Of a DNA stretch of 64,000 nt, positions 26,136 to 33,875 are shown piece by piece. Each line of letters opens with the position of its first letter. Positions within the stretch are counted from its first letter, which is position 1. The notes below the pieces were generated by a model. The model saw nothing but the letters and a program-made list of their open reading frames with translations. It searched no databases and was not told the DNA's origin. The DNA is from GCA-2731375 sp964590195. Its GTDB lineage: Bacteria > Pseudomonadota > Alphaproteobacteria > GCA-2731375. The stretch covers positions 7,922 through 71,921 of the forward strand of contig CAZPWJ010000016.1 of the NCBI GenBank assembly GCA_964590195.1. Reading direction: 5' to 3'. Position numbers and translations under genes: made by a program.

Positions 26136-26318
26136 ATGGAAATCATCTTATTCACCATCGCCGCGATCATACTCTACATCGTGGCCGACCGTGCCCTGAA
26201 TTATGTCGAGATGCGGCGCGGCGCGCGGTTTGAACACCGAAGCTTCATTTTCTTCACCATCCTGGTGACTTTGGCTGTGTTGAGCTTCGGCCTGATCCAA
26301 AAAATCGCCGGCGTCTGA
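26136..26318 (+). CDS. Small two-helix membrane protein
   Basis: A 60-residue protein with two hydrophobic segments (about residues 2-19 and 36-56) separated by the charged loop NYVEMRRGARFEHR, so both helices would span the inner membrane. I do not recognise a family. It has an in-frame ATG and ends well before the diiron-protein gene, but the ribosome-binding site (GAGTGG) is weak. Codon use looks native. It is divergent from the aminotransferase gene and shares its regulatory gap. Confidence 0.6.
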   Translation: MEIILFTIAAIILYIVADRALNYVEMRRGARFEHRSFIFFTILVTLAVLSFGLIQKIAGV

Positions 26319-26463
26319 TACTCAAGTACTCCGGAAGAATTATATCCATTCAAAGGTTGCAAATACCAACAAACGCGGTCTATTTATAATACAAATATAA
26401 TATCAATTATATCAATATTATTACAATTCGCCATTGTTCAAGAGCGTGAGGGCCGTTGATTGA
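26319..26463 (+). promoter_or_regulatory. AT-rich leader of the diiron-protein/kinase operon
   Basis: This 145-base gap is by far the most AT-rich stretch in the window. It contains two TATAAT hexamers (26385-26390 and 26396-26401) that could act as -10 elements. No good -35 match lies 16-18 bases upstream of either, so activator-dependent or alternative-sigma transcription is possible. GC-rich sequence resumes about 30 bases before the ATG. Confidence 0.4.
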
Positions 26464-27243
26464 ATGACAACCGAAAATAGCCAAGGAAACAACGGCAAAA
26501 ATCCGGGAATCAACTACGACGAATCTTTAGCTGTCACCCGTGAAATCTATTGGGTCGGCTTTATGGAGGCCGGCGGTCGCCTGCGCTGCAATCCGTATCT
26601 TCTGATTGATGGCAGGGGAGACGACGTCATTCTATTCGATCCGGGCTCGATCCCGGATTTCCCAAAAATCATGCGTAGAGTAATTGACCTGGTTCCACCG
26701 CAAAACATTACCGGCATCGTCGTATCGCATCAGGATCCGGATGTCTGTGGCAACCTCGCGGTGATTGAGGATATTGTGGAAAATCCCAATCTCAAGATCT
26801 ACGCCCATCTCAACACCATTCGTCTGATTGCCCATCTAGGGCTGTCGGGATCACTTCAGGATGTCGCCGAGATCGATTATCGGCTGACACTGTCGAGCGG
26901 CAGAGTTCTTGAGTTTGTTCCAATGCTCTATCTGCATTCCCCTGGCGCCATCGCGACCTATGACCACCAGTCCAAATCACTGTTCAGCGGTGACGTCTTC
27001 GGCGCCATCGGCAGTGACAACGACCTATTCTCCAAGACGAATTTCCCACAGAACATGGATAGCTTCCACCAGGCCTATATGCCGTCGAATAAGGTTCTGC
27101 GGCCCGCCATGGCAAGGCTTTCCGGTATGCAGATTGACCGCATTTTACCCCAGCACGGTGCCGTGCTGGAGGGCGACGATGTCGCCATCGCGATCGAGCA
27201 TTTGCGGACCCTGCCTTGCGGCGTCGATCTCGCGGAGGATTAG
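26464..27243 (+). CDS. ODP-like metallo-beta-lactamase-fold diiron sensor candidate
   Basis: A 259-residue cytoplasmic MBL-fold protein of the kind seen in flavodiiron proteins and oxygen-binding diiron (ODP) sensors, without a flavodoxin domain. Candidate metal ligands are His89, Asp91 and Asp93 in SHQDPDVCGN, His158 (LYLHSPGA), Asp177 (LFSGDVFGAIG) and His231 (LPQHGAVL). Compared with the flavodiiron HxExDH motif, Glu is replaced by Asp and the last His by Val94, so metal occupancy may differ. The histidine kinase starts 4 bases after the stop and lacks its own sensor domain. The pair therefore plausibly senses oxygen, iron or NO. This function is inferred from fold and context. Confidence 0.85.
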   Translation: MTTENSQGNNGKNPGINYDESLAVTREIYWVGFMEAGGRLRCNPYLLIDGRGDDVILFDPGSIPDFPKIMRRVIDLVPPQNITGIVVSHQDPDVCGNLAVIEDIVENPNLKIYAHLNTIRLIAHLGLSGSLQDVAEIDYRLTLSSGRVLEFVPMLYLHSPGAIATYDHQSKSLFSGDVFGAIGSDNDLFSKTNFPQNMDSFHQAYMPSNKVLRPAMARLSGMQIDRILPQHGAVLEGDDVAIAIEHLRTLPCGVDLAED

Positions 27244-27247
27244 AGTC

Positions 27248-28297
27248 ATGTGCGCCCTGCGCCGGACTGGCATCGACCAAGTCACACATGTGGTGAACAC
27301 CAACCGCCAGATGTTGGAAAAAGCCCTGCTGATGCGTGGGCAAAGCTATCTGGCTGATGTTAAGGCGCAACTTTTGACCGGCGTGATCCAGGAAATGGAT
27401 AGCAGCCGCAAGCGCCTGCTGACCGCGCATCAACGGCTGAAGGAAAGCATGCATACTGTGTCCCTGCAAAAGGACCTGTTGGCATTGGAGGTCGAACAGA
27501 GGGTGAAATCAGAGGAAACGGCCCATGGCGCGCGCCTGCAAGCAGAGGCCGCGAATCGCGCCAGGGCGCAGTTTCTTGCTAATATTTCGCACGACGTCCT
27601 GACGCCTTTGAATGCCATCAATGCGTACGCGGAGATGATCGACGACGAGATCCTGGGCCCGGTGGCACCGGCGGAATACAAAAATTATGCCGGCGACATT
27701 CGCCGCGCCAGCGCGCACTTGCATGATCTGGTCCGGTCGCTGCTGGAAACGGCGCGGGTCGAAGCCGGACAGTTGCGCATCACGGCCAGTGAAATCGATC
27801 TTGTGGAACTGCTGCACGACACGCTGGCGATGCTCGACCATCAGGCAAAACAGAAAGACATAACCCTGACAAATGGCGGCACACTGGACACCTTGCCGAT
27901 ACACGCGGATGCTGTCTTATTGCGTCGTCTGATGCTTAATCTAACAACCAATGCCTTGAAATTCACAGAAGCCGGCGGTCGGGTCAGCGTTTCAGCGGAA
28001 GCGGGTATCGAGGGTGGCTCCATCCTGCGCATTAGCGATAACGGACCGGGCATCGCGGCCCAGGATATTGAAACCGCCTTAACCCCATACGAACGGATCA
28101 ACGGCACATCCGGCACCCCCGATGATCCCGGCAAAGCCACGACATCCAGCGATGCAGGACTGGGCCTCGGCCTGCCCATGGCCAAGGCCATCGCGGAAGC
28201 GCATGGCGGCACCCTCGGTATCAAAAGCGTGGTTGGAGACGGCACCACCGTAACCGTGACGCTGCCCAAAACACGCCCTGGTCAGGATATGGGCTGA
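27248..28297 (+). CDS. Soluble histidine kinase partner of the ODP-like protein
   Basis: A 349-residue kinase with no transmembrane segment and no recognisable PAS or GAF domain. Residues 1-105 are helical and coiled-coil-like. The HisKA domain carries His115 (NISHDVLTPLNAI). The HATPase domain has the N-box LNLTTNALKFTEAGG, ISDNGPGI and GLGLGLPMAKAIAEAHGG. The upstream GGAGG (27234-27238) fixes ATG 27248, 4 bases after the diiron-protein stop. The lack of a sensor domain suggests the upstream protein supplies the signal in trans. No response regulator gene is adjacent. Confidence 0.9.
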   Translation: MCALRRTGIDQVTHVVNTNRQMLEKALLMRGQSYLADVKAQLLTGVIQEMDSSRKRLLTAHQRLKESMHTVSLQKDLLALEVEQRVKSEETAHGARLQAEAANRARAQFLANISHDVLTPLNAINAYAEMIDDEILGPVAPAEYKNYAGDIRRASAHLHDLVRSLLETARVEAGQLRITASEIDLVELLHDTLAMLDHQAKQKDITLTNGGTLDTLPIHADAVLLRRLMLNLTTNALKFTEAGGRVSVSAEAGIEGGSILRISDNGPGIAAQDIETALTPYERINGTSGTPDDPGKATTSSDAGLGLGLPMAKAIAEAHGGTLGIKSVVGDGTTVTVTLPKTRPGQDMG

Positions 28298-28309
28298 AAC
28301 CAGCCGGCG

Positions 28310-31300
28310 CTATTCCCCGCCAACAGGCAAATACAAACGAAAAGTCGTGCCAACGCCCGCTTCTGAATCGACCGTGACATGGCCGTCCGACTGTTTGATA
28401 AGGCCGTAGACCATGCTCAAAACAAGACCCGTGCCCTTGCCCACCTCCTTGGTCGTAAAAAAAGGATCAAAGATACGCGGCAAGTCTTCCCCGGGAATGC
28501 CGTCGCCATGATCGGTTACCGCAATCATCACGAAAGCGCCGGGCTTTATCTCCATTCCCGAAGCCACCAAATCATCGGGGAGTTTCGCGTTGCGGGTTTC
28601 TATAATTAGGCGTCCCCCTTGCGGCATGGCATCGCGGGCGTTGATCGCCAGGTTCAAAATTGCCTGTTCAAGCTGCCCCGCGTCGGCGATACAGGTTTCG
28701 AGTTCCTCCGCCATGACCAGTTCAATGTCGATTTCCACCGTCAGACTACGGTGCAAAAGGGGCTGCATTTGATCTAGTAGAGCGTTGACATCCACAACAC
28801 CGGCGGACAGCGGCTGTTGGCGGGCAAAGGCAAGCATGCGGCTGGTCAATTCAGCGGCCCGGTCTACCGCCCGCAATACCGGCGCCGTCAGGCTCAATAA
28901 TTCATTGTCGGGGCCCAGCTCGTCATCCAGAATCGCAAGGTTACCCATCATCACGGCGAGAAGATTATTGAAATCATGCGCGATACCGCCAGTCAGTTGG
29001 CCAATCGCCTCCATTTTTTGCGCCTGACGCAGCTGTTCCTCGCTTCGCTTCAAATCCGTCACGTCATGCAGCATCTGAACGCTATCGCCGTTGGGCAGTC
29101 TGCTGTCAGTGATCCGTAGGTCGTATTCGCCCGCACGAAAACCGAAGGACTCGCTATCCTCGTGGCGCCGGGCCAAACGGCCTGCGAGCCAACCTTCGGG
29201 ATCGTCCGCCGCATCCGGTATAAATCCGTGCGCGATGGCGTCGCGCATCATCTCCTCGAAGGTATTACCCGGTACCAGATATTCATCACGGAACGCCGTC
29301 AGACGCCGGTATTGCGCGTTGCAAATGACAAACCGGTCTTCGGCATCGAACACCGCCACGCCCTCGGAAAGCCTCTCAATGGCTTCGAGGAATCTCTCAT
29401 TGGCCTGCTCGGCATCTCGCAGCGCCGTTATGTCCTGGCCGGTGCCGAAGTAGCCCTTGAAAACTCCATCGTCATCGAAGACAGGCACACCGCTGGAAAG
29501 CAGCCAAAATTTGCCTTTTGCCGTGACCCGCTGATGCAGCACGTCGCGAAAGGGTTCGCGCCGCTCCAGCGCCTCCAGACGCGCCCGCCATTCCGGCGTA
29601 TCCATGCCTGACAATTCAATCTCGGACAAACTCTTGCCGTAGTGCCACTCCGCCGGCACGCCGGTGAACCTCTCGAACGACGCCGAAATCCAGGTATAGC
29701 GGAGATTTTCATCCATCTCCCAAAACCAGTCCGAGGTATTATCGGCGAAGTCCCGAAACCGCCGTTCACTGGTGCGCAGCGCTTCTTCCTGCTGCTTCAA
29801 TTCGCTGATGTCGGTCCCCGTGATGCGATAGCCAAGGAACTTTCCAGCCGGATCAAATTTTGGTTCGCCGCTCATCCGAAACCAAATCGCCCGGTCGACG
29901 TTCGAGCGCCGTTCGATACTCCTGAACGGCTGGTGGGCCAGCATGGCCGCATAATCGTCGCCCAGCGCCTCGGGGTCGAAGTCCGCACCAAGGATTTCCG
30001 CCCGGTTCCGGCCGATGAACTCCCTCGATTCCATGCCGATGAGCGATATGGAATCAGACATAAATGTATAACGAAGGTCGGCATCCGTCTCGGCGAACCA
30101 ATCCGCCGAGACGCTGGCGAAGTCGCGAAAGCGCCGCTCGCTCTCACGCAACGCTGCTTCGTGCTGCTTCAGTTCAGTGATGTCGGCACTGGTAATCCGG
30201 TAGCCAAGGAATTCAGCCTTATCGTCAAAAAAAGGTTCGCCGTTGAGCCGTATCCATTTATCACCATTGACCTTCGATCGTCGTTCCACATTGCGATAGG
30301 GCTGATGATTGCGGATGGCGACCATATCGGGCTGCCGCCAGACGGCATCATAATCATCACCATGAATTTCCTGGCGTGTTTTCCCGATGAATTCCTTCGC
30401 CTCGTGGCCAATCATGGAAACGGATTCCGACATGTAGGTAAAACGATGTTCGGCATCCGACTCGGCGAACCAATCCGCCGACATGGATGCGAAATCCCGA
30501 AAGCGCTCTTCGCTGAGGCGTAGCGCTTCCTCCTTTTGTTTCAGCTCGGTGATATCGGTGCCGGAAATACGATAGCCAAGAAAAATCCCATCCACATCAA
30601 AACGGGGGTCGCCGCTGAGCCGAAGCCATTTGCCATCGGCGAGGCTTGATTGCCGTTCAATATTCCGGAAAGGTCGGCGTTCCTGTATCGCAGTAAGCTC
30701 TTCATTAGGAGCGTTCGGATCACTAGCTGCGGCCAGAATGCTGTAACGGTTTTTGCCGATATAGTCCGCTGGCGTCAGGCCAAGCATGGAAATTGAATCG
30801 GACATAAACGTAAAACGATGATCGGGATCCGTTTCGGCGAACCAATCAGCGGCAATCTTCGCGAAATCCTGGAAGCGCTGCTCTGTTTGGCGCAGCACAT
30901 TCTCCGTTGATTTGGAATCGGCGACTTCCGCCGCCAGCCGCTGGTTCATTTCCGCCAGATCGGCGGTTCGGGCCGCGACTTGCGTTTCCAGCTCATTGAC
31001 ATGGGATTGCAGCTTCTGTCCGGACTTCTCTCTCTCCGAGACATCGGCAACGATACAACTTATGCCGATGACCCTGTCGTCGCCGTCATAAATGGGGGCA
31101 TAGGTGTTCTGGAAATAAACGGCTGTTTCCTGCGCCCGCGGAGATTGGACCGAACGGGTGGATGCAACCACGGTCTTGCCGGTATCAAGGGCTTGCCGTA
31201 AATGCGGCTCTATCCGCGACGCCAGTTCGGGCAGGATATCCGCGAGGGCTTGGTTCAAATGATCCGTGACCGTCAGGCCATTGCGCGCCGCCAGCGCCGG

Positions 31301-31441
31301 ATTAATGTACCGATAGCGCAGCTCGGTATCGAGCACGCAAAAACCAATGGGGACGTGGGCAAATATCCGCGCCAACTCTTCCAGTGGCCGCTCCAACTCT
31401 GCCTTACTCAACTCCCCCCCCTTGCGTTCCACATTACCCAC
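28310..31441 (-). CDS. Multi-PAS sensor histidine kinase
   Basis: A soluble kinase of about 1043 residues. An N-terminal PAS (about 25-140) and coiled coil precede four closely related PAS units of about 123 residues, starting near 188, 310, 434 and 558. Each has a DWFxExDxxxR(F/Y)T core. A further PAS lies near 679. HisKA has His822 (GGIAHDFNNLL), and a HATPase domain ends the protein with no receiver. The G2 box reads GTGLVLSMVYG where GTGLGLS is usual. The start is uncertain: GTG 31441 and GTG 31432 lie upstream of a G8 run and TTG 31411 lies downstream. It is convergent with the preceding kinase gene. Confidence 0.9.
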   Translation of the reverse strand: MGNVERKGGELSKAELERPLEELARIFAHVPIGFCVLDTELRYRYINPALAARNGLTVTDHLNQALADILPELASRIEPHLRQALDTGKTVVASTRSVQSPRAQETAVYFQNTYAPIYDGDDRVIGISCIVADVSEREKSGQKLQSHVNELETQVAARTADLAEMNQRLAAEVADSKSTENVLRQTEQRFQDFAKIAADWFAETDPDHRFTFMSDSISMLGLTPADYIGKNRYSILAAASDPNAPNEELTAIQERRPFRNIERQSSLADGKWLRLSGDPRFDVDGIFLGYRISGTDITELKQKEEALRLSEERFRDFASMSADWFAESDAEHRFTYMSESVSMIGHEAKEFIGKTRQEIHGDDYDAVWRQPDMVAIRNHQPYRNVERRSKVNGDKWIRLNGEPFFDDKAEFLGYRITSADITELKQHEAALRESERRFRDFASVSADWFAETDADLRYTFMSDSISLIGMESREFIGRNRAEILGADFDPEALGDDYAAMLAHQPFRSIERRSNVDRAIWFRMSGEPKFDPAGKFLGYRITGTDISELKQQEEALRTSERRFRDFADNTSDWFWEMDENLRYTWISASFERFTGVPAEWHYGKSLSEIELSGMDTPEWRARLEALERREPFRDVLHQRVTAKGKFWLLSSGVPVFDDDGVFKGYFGTGQDITALRDAEQANERFLEAIERLSEGVAVFDAEDRFVICNAQYRRLTAFRDEYLVPGNTFEEMMRDAIAHGFIPDAADDPEGWLAGRLARRHEDSESFGFRAGEYDLRITDSRLPNGDSVQMLHDVTDLKRSEEQLRQAQKMEAIGQLTGGIAHDFNNLLAVMMGNLAILDDELGPDNELLSLTAPVLRAVDRAAELTSRMLAFARQQPLSAGVVDVNALLDQMQPLLHRSLTVEIDIELVMAEELETCIADAGQLEQAILNLAINARDAMPQGGRLIIETRNAKLPDDLVASGMEIKPGAFVMIAVTDHGDGIPGEDLPRIFDPFFTTKEVGKGTGLVLSMVYGLIKQSDGHVTVDSEAGVGTTFRLYLPVGGE

Positions 31442-31673
31442 GCATCAGGAATACAATCGCGAAACTTGCCGCCAAACAGGCGCGCCTTGCGTGTATTTTG
31501 GCGATCCTAGGTCATTTTGGAATGGCAAAAAAGAAACAAGATTATTACCGTGCAACGGCCATATTCGCCCCATCCAACAAAGACTTGCCGTAAATGGTGC
31601 GTGCATCGTTGTGGCCCTGGCGCGGCTGACGTAAAGTGCGTTTTTTTTCACAGCCGCACGTGCGTACCAATAG
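31442..31673. promoter_or_regulatory. Divergent intergenic region, kinase and thioesterase operons
   Basis: These 232 bases separate the multi-PAS kinase (minus) from the thioesterase gene (plus). They hold a T8 run (31641-31648) and a 10-base palindrome CGCACGTGCG (31655-31664) just before the thioesterase start. No convincing sigma-70 pair or coding ORF was seen. Promoters for both directions must lie here or in upstream genes. Confidence 0.35.
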
Positions 31674-32171
31674 ATGTCAATTCAAACGCCTTTCGACCAA
31701 TTCCGCGCCACCGTCAAACCAGAATGGATTGACAATAACAAGCATCTCAACATGGGCTACTATATGGTGGTCTTTGATCTGGCGACCGATGAGTTCATGA
31801 AATTCATTCATCTGACCCGGGATCACCGCAAGCAGCATCAGGTCACCACATTTTCCCTGGAAGGCCATATCACCTATAACCGGGAGATCGGCGAGGGTGA
31901 ACCCATGCGCTTCACAACTCAGTTACTGGCCTTTGACGAGAAGCGCTTTCACTACATCCATCATATGTATCACGGGACCGAAGGCTATCTGGCCTCGACC
32001 AACGAATTGATGAGCATCCATATCTCGTTGGAGACACGGCGCGCCACGCCCATGCAGCCGGAAATTCTGGAACGCCTGGGCGCGATCAAGGAGGCCCACG
32101 CCTCTTTGCCGCAAAATCCCTATATTGGACGGCAAATCGGCCTGCGCGCGAAAGCGACGACCAACACCTGA
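31674..32171 (+). CDS. Hotdog-fold acyl-CoA thioesterase family protein
   Basis: A 165-residue single hotdog-domain protein predicted to hydrolyse an acyl-CoA. EWIDNNKHLNMGYYMVVFDLA near the N-terminus (residues 17-37) carries the conserved Asp/His-Met segment of 4-hydroxybenzoyl-CoA-type thioesterases. FSLEGHITYNREIGEGEP is the following strand pair. The sequence resembles the thioesterases found with carnitine and betainyl-CoA catabolism, but no carnitine genes are visible here. It is followed after 44 bases by an SDR and then a CMD protein, probably as one operon. Confidence 0.85.
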   Translation: MSIQTPFDQFRATVKPEWIDNNKHLNMGYYMVVFDLATDEFMKFIHLTRDHRKQHQVTTFSLEGHITYNREIGEGEPMRFTTQLLAFDEKRFHYIHHMYHGTEGYLASTNELMSIHISLETRRATPMQPEILERLGAIKEAHASLPQNPYIGRQIGLRAKATTNT

Positions 32172-32215
32172 TTAGGGCGTCTGAAAGCCAAAAAATTACA
32201 TCCACGGAGAACGGC

Positions 32216-32986
32216 ATGACAAATCCCATGAGCCTGGAAGGGCGTACTATTCTGGTTACCGGCGCGGGCCAGGGCATCGGCAAGGCAACGGCTGAACTGG
32301 CCGTTGAACTGGGTGCCAAGGTGGCCTTGGTCGACGTCAACGGCGACACCCTGGATGCGGTCGCCGGCGCCTTGGGCGATAGCGCCAGGGCCTATGTGGG
32401 CAGCGTCGCCGAACCCGGCTTCGTCCAAGGCATGGTGGCGGAAGTGGTGCGTGATTTCGGCGCCATCCATGGCCTGATGAACAATGCCGGCATCGTCCGC
32501 GCGGCGATGATCCACAAGATGCCCGTGGAAACCTGGCAGCAGGTCATTGATGTCAATCTGACCGGCGTCTTCCTGTGCCTGCAGGAAGTTGGCCGCCATT
32601 ACATGGAACGCGCCAAGGATGGCGACGAGGCCCCCGGCGCCATCGTCAATGTCTCCTCCATCGCCGGACGGCGGGGCACAATCGGGCAGATCAACTATGG
32701 CGCCGCCAAGGCCGGCGTGCTGGGCATCACCATGAGCGCGGCGCGGGAGTGGGGCCACCACGGAATCCGGGTCAACTCGGTTTGTTTTGGCCTGGTGGAA
32801 ACCCAGATGACGGAAACCGTGCGGGGCGAGAAATTCCGAGACCAATACATGGCGATGATCCCAATGGGCCGCTTTTCGGCCCCGGAGGAAGTCGCCAAGC
32901 CGGTTTGCTTCCTGCTGTCCGACGGCGCCAGTTATGTCACCGGCCAGCACCTGAATATCGATGGCGGCGCCTGTATCGGCATGTAG
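32216..32986 (+). CDS. SDR-family oxidoreductase (FabG-like)
   Basis: A 256-residue short-chain dehydrogenase. The cofactor loop is TGAGQGIGKATAE (about residues 15-27), with VDVNG favouring NAD(H). NNAGIVRA, the catalytic Ser of VNVSSIAGRRG, and Tyr and Lys of INYGAAKAGV complete the active site. It should interconvert a hydroxy and oxo group, perhaps on an acyl-CoA given its neighbours. CGGAGAACGG precedes ATG 32216; an ATG 12 bases inside is a less likely alternative. Confidence 0.92.
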   Translation: MTNPMSLEGRTILVTGAGQGIGKATAELAVELGAKVALVDVNGDTLDAVAGALGDSARAYVGSVAEPGFVQGMVAEVVRDFGAIHGLMNNAGIVRAAMIHKMPVETWQQVIDVNLTGVFLCLQEVGRHYMERAKDGDEAPGAIVNVSSIAGRRGTIGQINYGAAKAGVLGITMSAAREWGHHGIRVNSVCFGLVETQMTETVRGEKFRDQYMAMIPMGRFSAPEEVAKPVCFLLSDGASYVTGQHLNIDGGACIGM

Positions 32987-33026
32987 CCGCCTAGAGCAGC
33001 AAATAATCAATATCGGAGAGTCCGCC

Positions 33027-33578
33027 ATGCCCCGCATCAAGCCGCTTGCACCCACTGAGATGGATGCCGCCCAGCGTGAATTTTACGACAATATCATGGC
33101 CGGTCCGCGCGGCAGCATGGGCGGGCCTTTCCAGGCCTGGATACACAGCCCCGACTTCGCCGACCGGGCGCAAAAGGTTGGGGAATACTGCCGCTTCAAC
33201 AGCGCCCTGGAACCACGCCTGTCGGAACTGGCCATATTGGTCACGGCGCGCCAATGGACGGCGCAGTTCGAATGGTTCGCGCACGCCCCCATGGCCCTGG
33301 AAGGTGGTTTGTCGGCGGAAATAGTCGAGGCCCTGCGCCAGCGCCAAGCACCGGCCTTCGACCGGGCCGATGAGGCGGCGATCTATAAATTTTGCACCGA
33401 ATTGTACGCCGAATGCCGCGTTTCCGATGCCACCTACGATGAAGCCAAGGCACAGTTGGGAGAACAGGGCGTGGTCGATCTGGTGGGCATTTTAGGCTAT
33501 TACGCCATGGTCTCCATGACCTTGAATGTATTCGAGATGCCCCTGCCCGACGGTGTGGAACCACCACTGGAGCCGTAG
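33027..33578 (+). CDS. Carboxymuconolactone decarboxylase (CMD) family protein
   Basis: A 183-residue all-helical CMD/AhpD-like protein. The core reads PRLSELAILVTARQWTAQFEWFAHAPMA (about residues 56-83), with an EWxxH pattern in place of the AhpD CxxC. It is therefore not an obvious peroxidase. CGGAGAG precedes ATG 33027. It is the third gene of the thioesterase-SDR-CMD run. Its reaction is not predictable; related proteins are decarboxylases, lyases or redox partners. Confidence 0.85.
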   Translation: MPRIKPLAPTEMDAAQREFYDNIMAGPRGSMGGPFQAWIHSPDFADRAQKVGEYCRFNSALEPRLSELAILVTARQWTAQFEWFAHAPMALEGGLSAEIVEALRQRQAPAFDRADEAAIYKFCTELYAECRVSDATYDEAKAQLGEQGVVDLVGILGYYAMVSMTLNVFEMPLPDGVEPPLEP

Positions 33579-33585
33579 TCAAGAT

Positions 33586-33867
33586 CTACCGCACTTGACG
33601 GAAATCCGGCGAAACGGGGCCGGGCCAATCCTCTACTGTCACGGACGAGACCCGGGCCGCTGGCGGGCCCTGGTGACAGTGGGCCAGCATGGCATCTACA
33701 TCCCGCCGCGGCCCTGAAAACACCGCCTCGACACTGCCGTCGCCCAGATTACGCACCCAGCCGTGCAGGCCCAGGGCCTGCGCCGTCTCCACCGTCCAGC
33801 CGCGGTACCAGACGCCCTGGACCCGGCCCTCGATCACCACCCGAACACTTTGTTTCGGGGACGGCAT
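33586..33867 (-). CDS. acyP: Acylphosphatase
   Basis: A 93-residue cytosolic enzyme that hydrolyses acyl phosphates such as 1,3-bisphosphoglycerate or carbamoyl phosphate. The phosphate-binding loop GRVQGVWYRGWT supplies the catalytic Arg, and NLGDGSVEAVFSG has the catalytic Asn and the following strand. Its length matches the family. It is 8 bases downstream of pccA and probably shares its transcript. Confidence 0.93.
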   Translation of the reverse strand: MPSPKQSVRVVIEGRVQGVWYRGWTVETAQALGLHGWVRNLGDGSVEAVFSGPRRDVDAMLAHCHQGPPAARVSSVTVEDWPGPVSPDFRQVR

Positions 33868-33875
33868 GGGGGCGC

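Noticed and set aside
31641..31648. T8 run as a terminator
   Set aside because: Only a 5-bp stem with the T-run in its loop can be drawn, not a hairpin followed by T residues. The position is upstream of the thioesterase gene.
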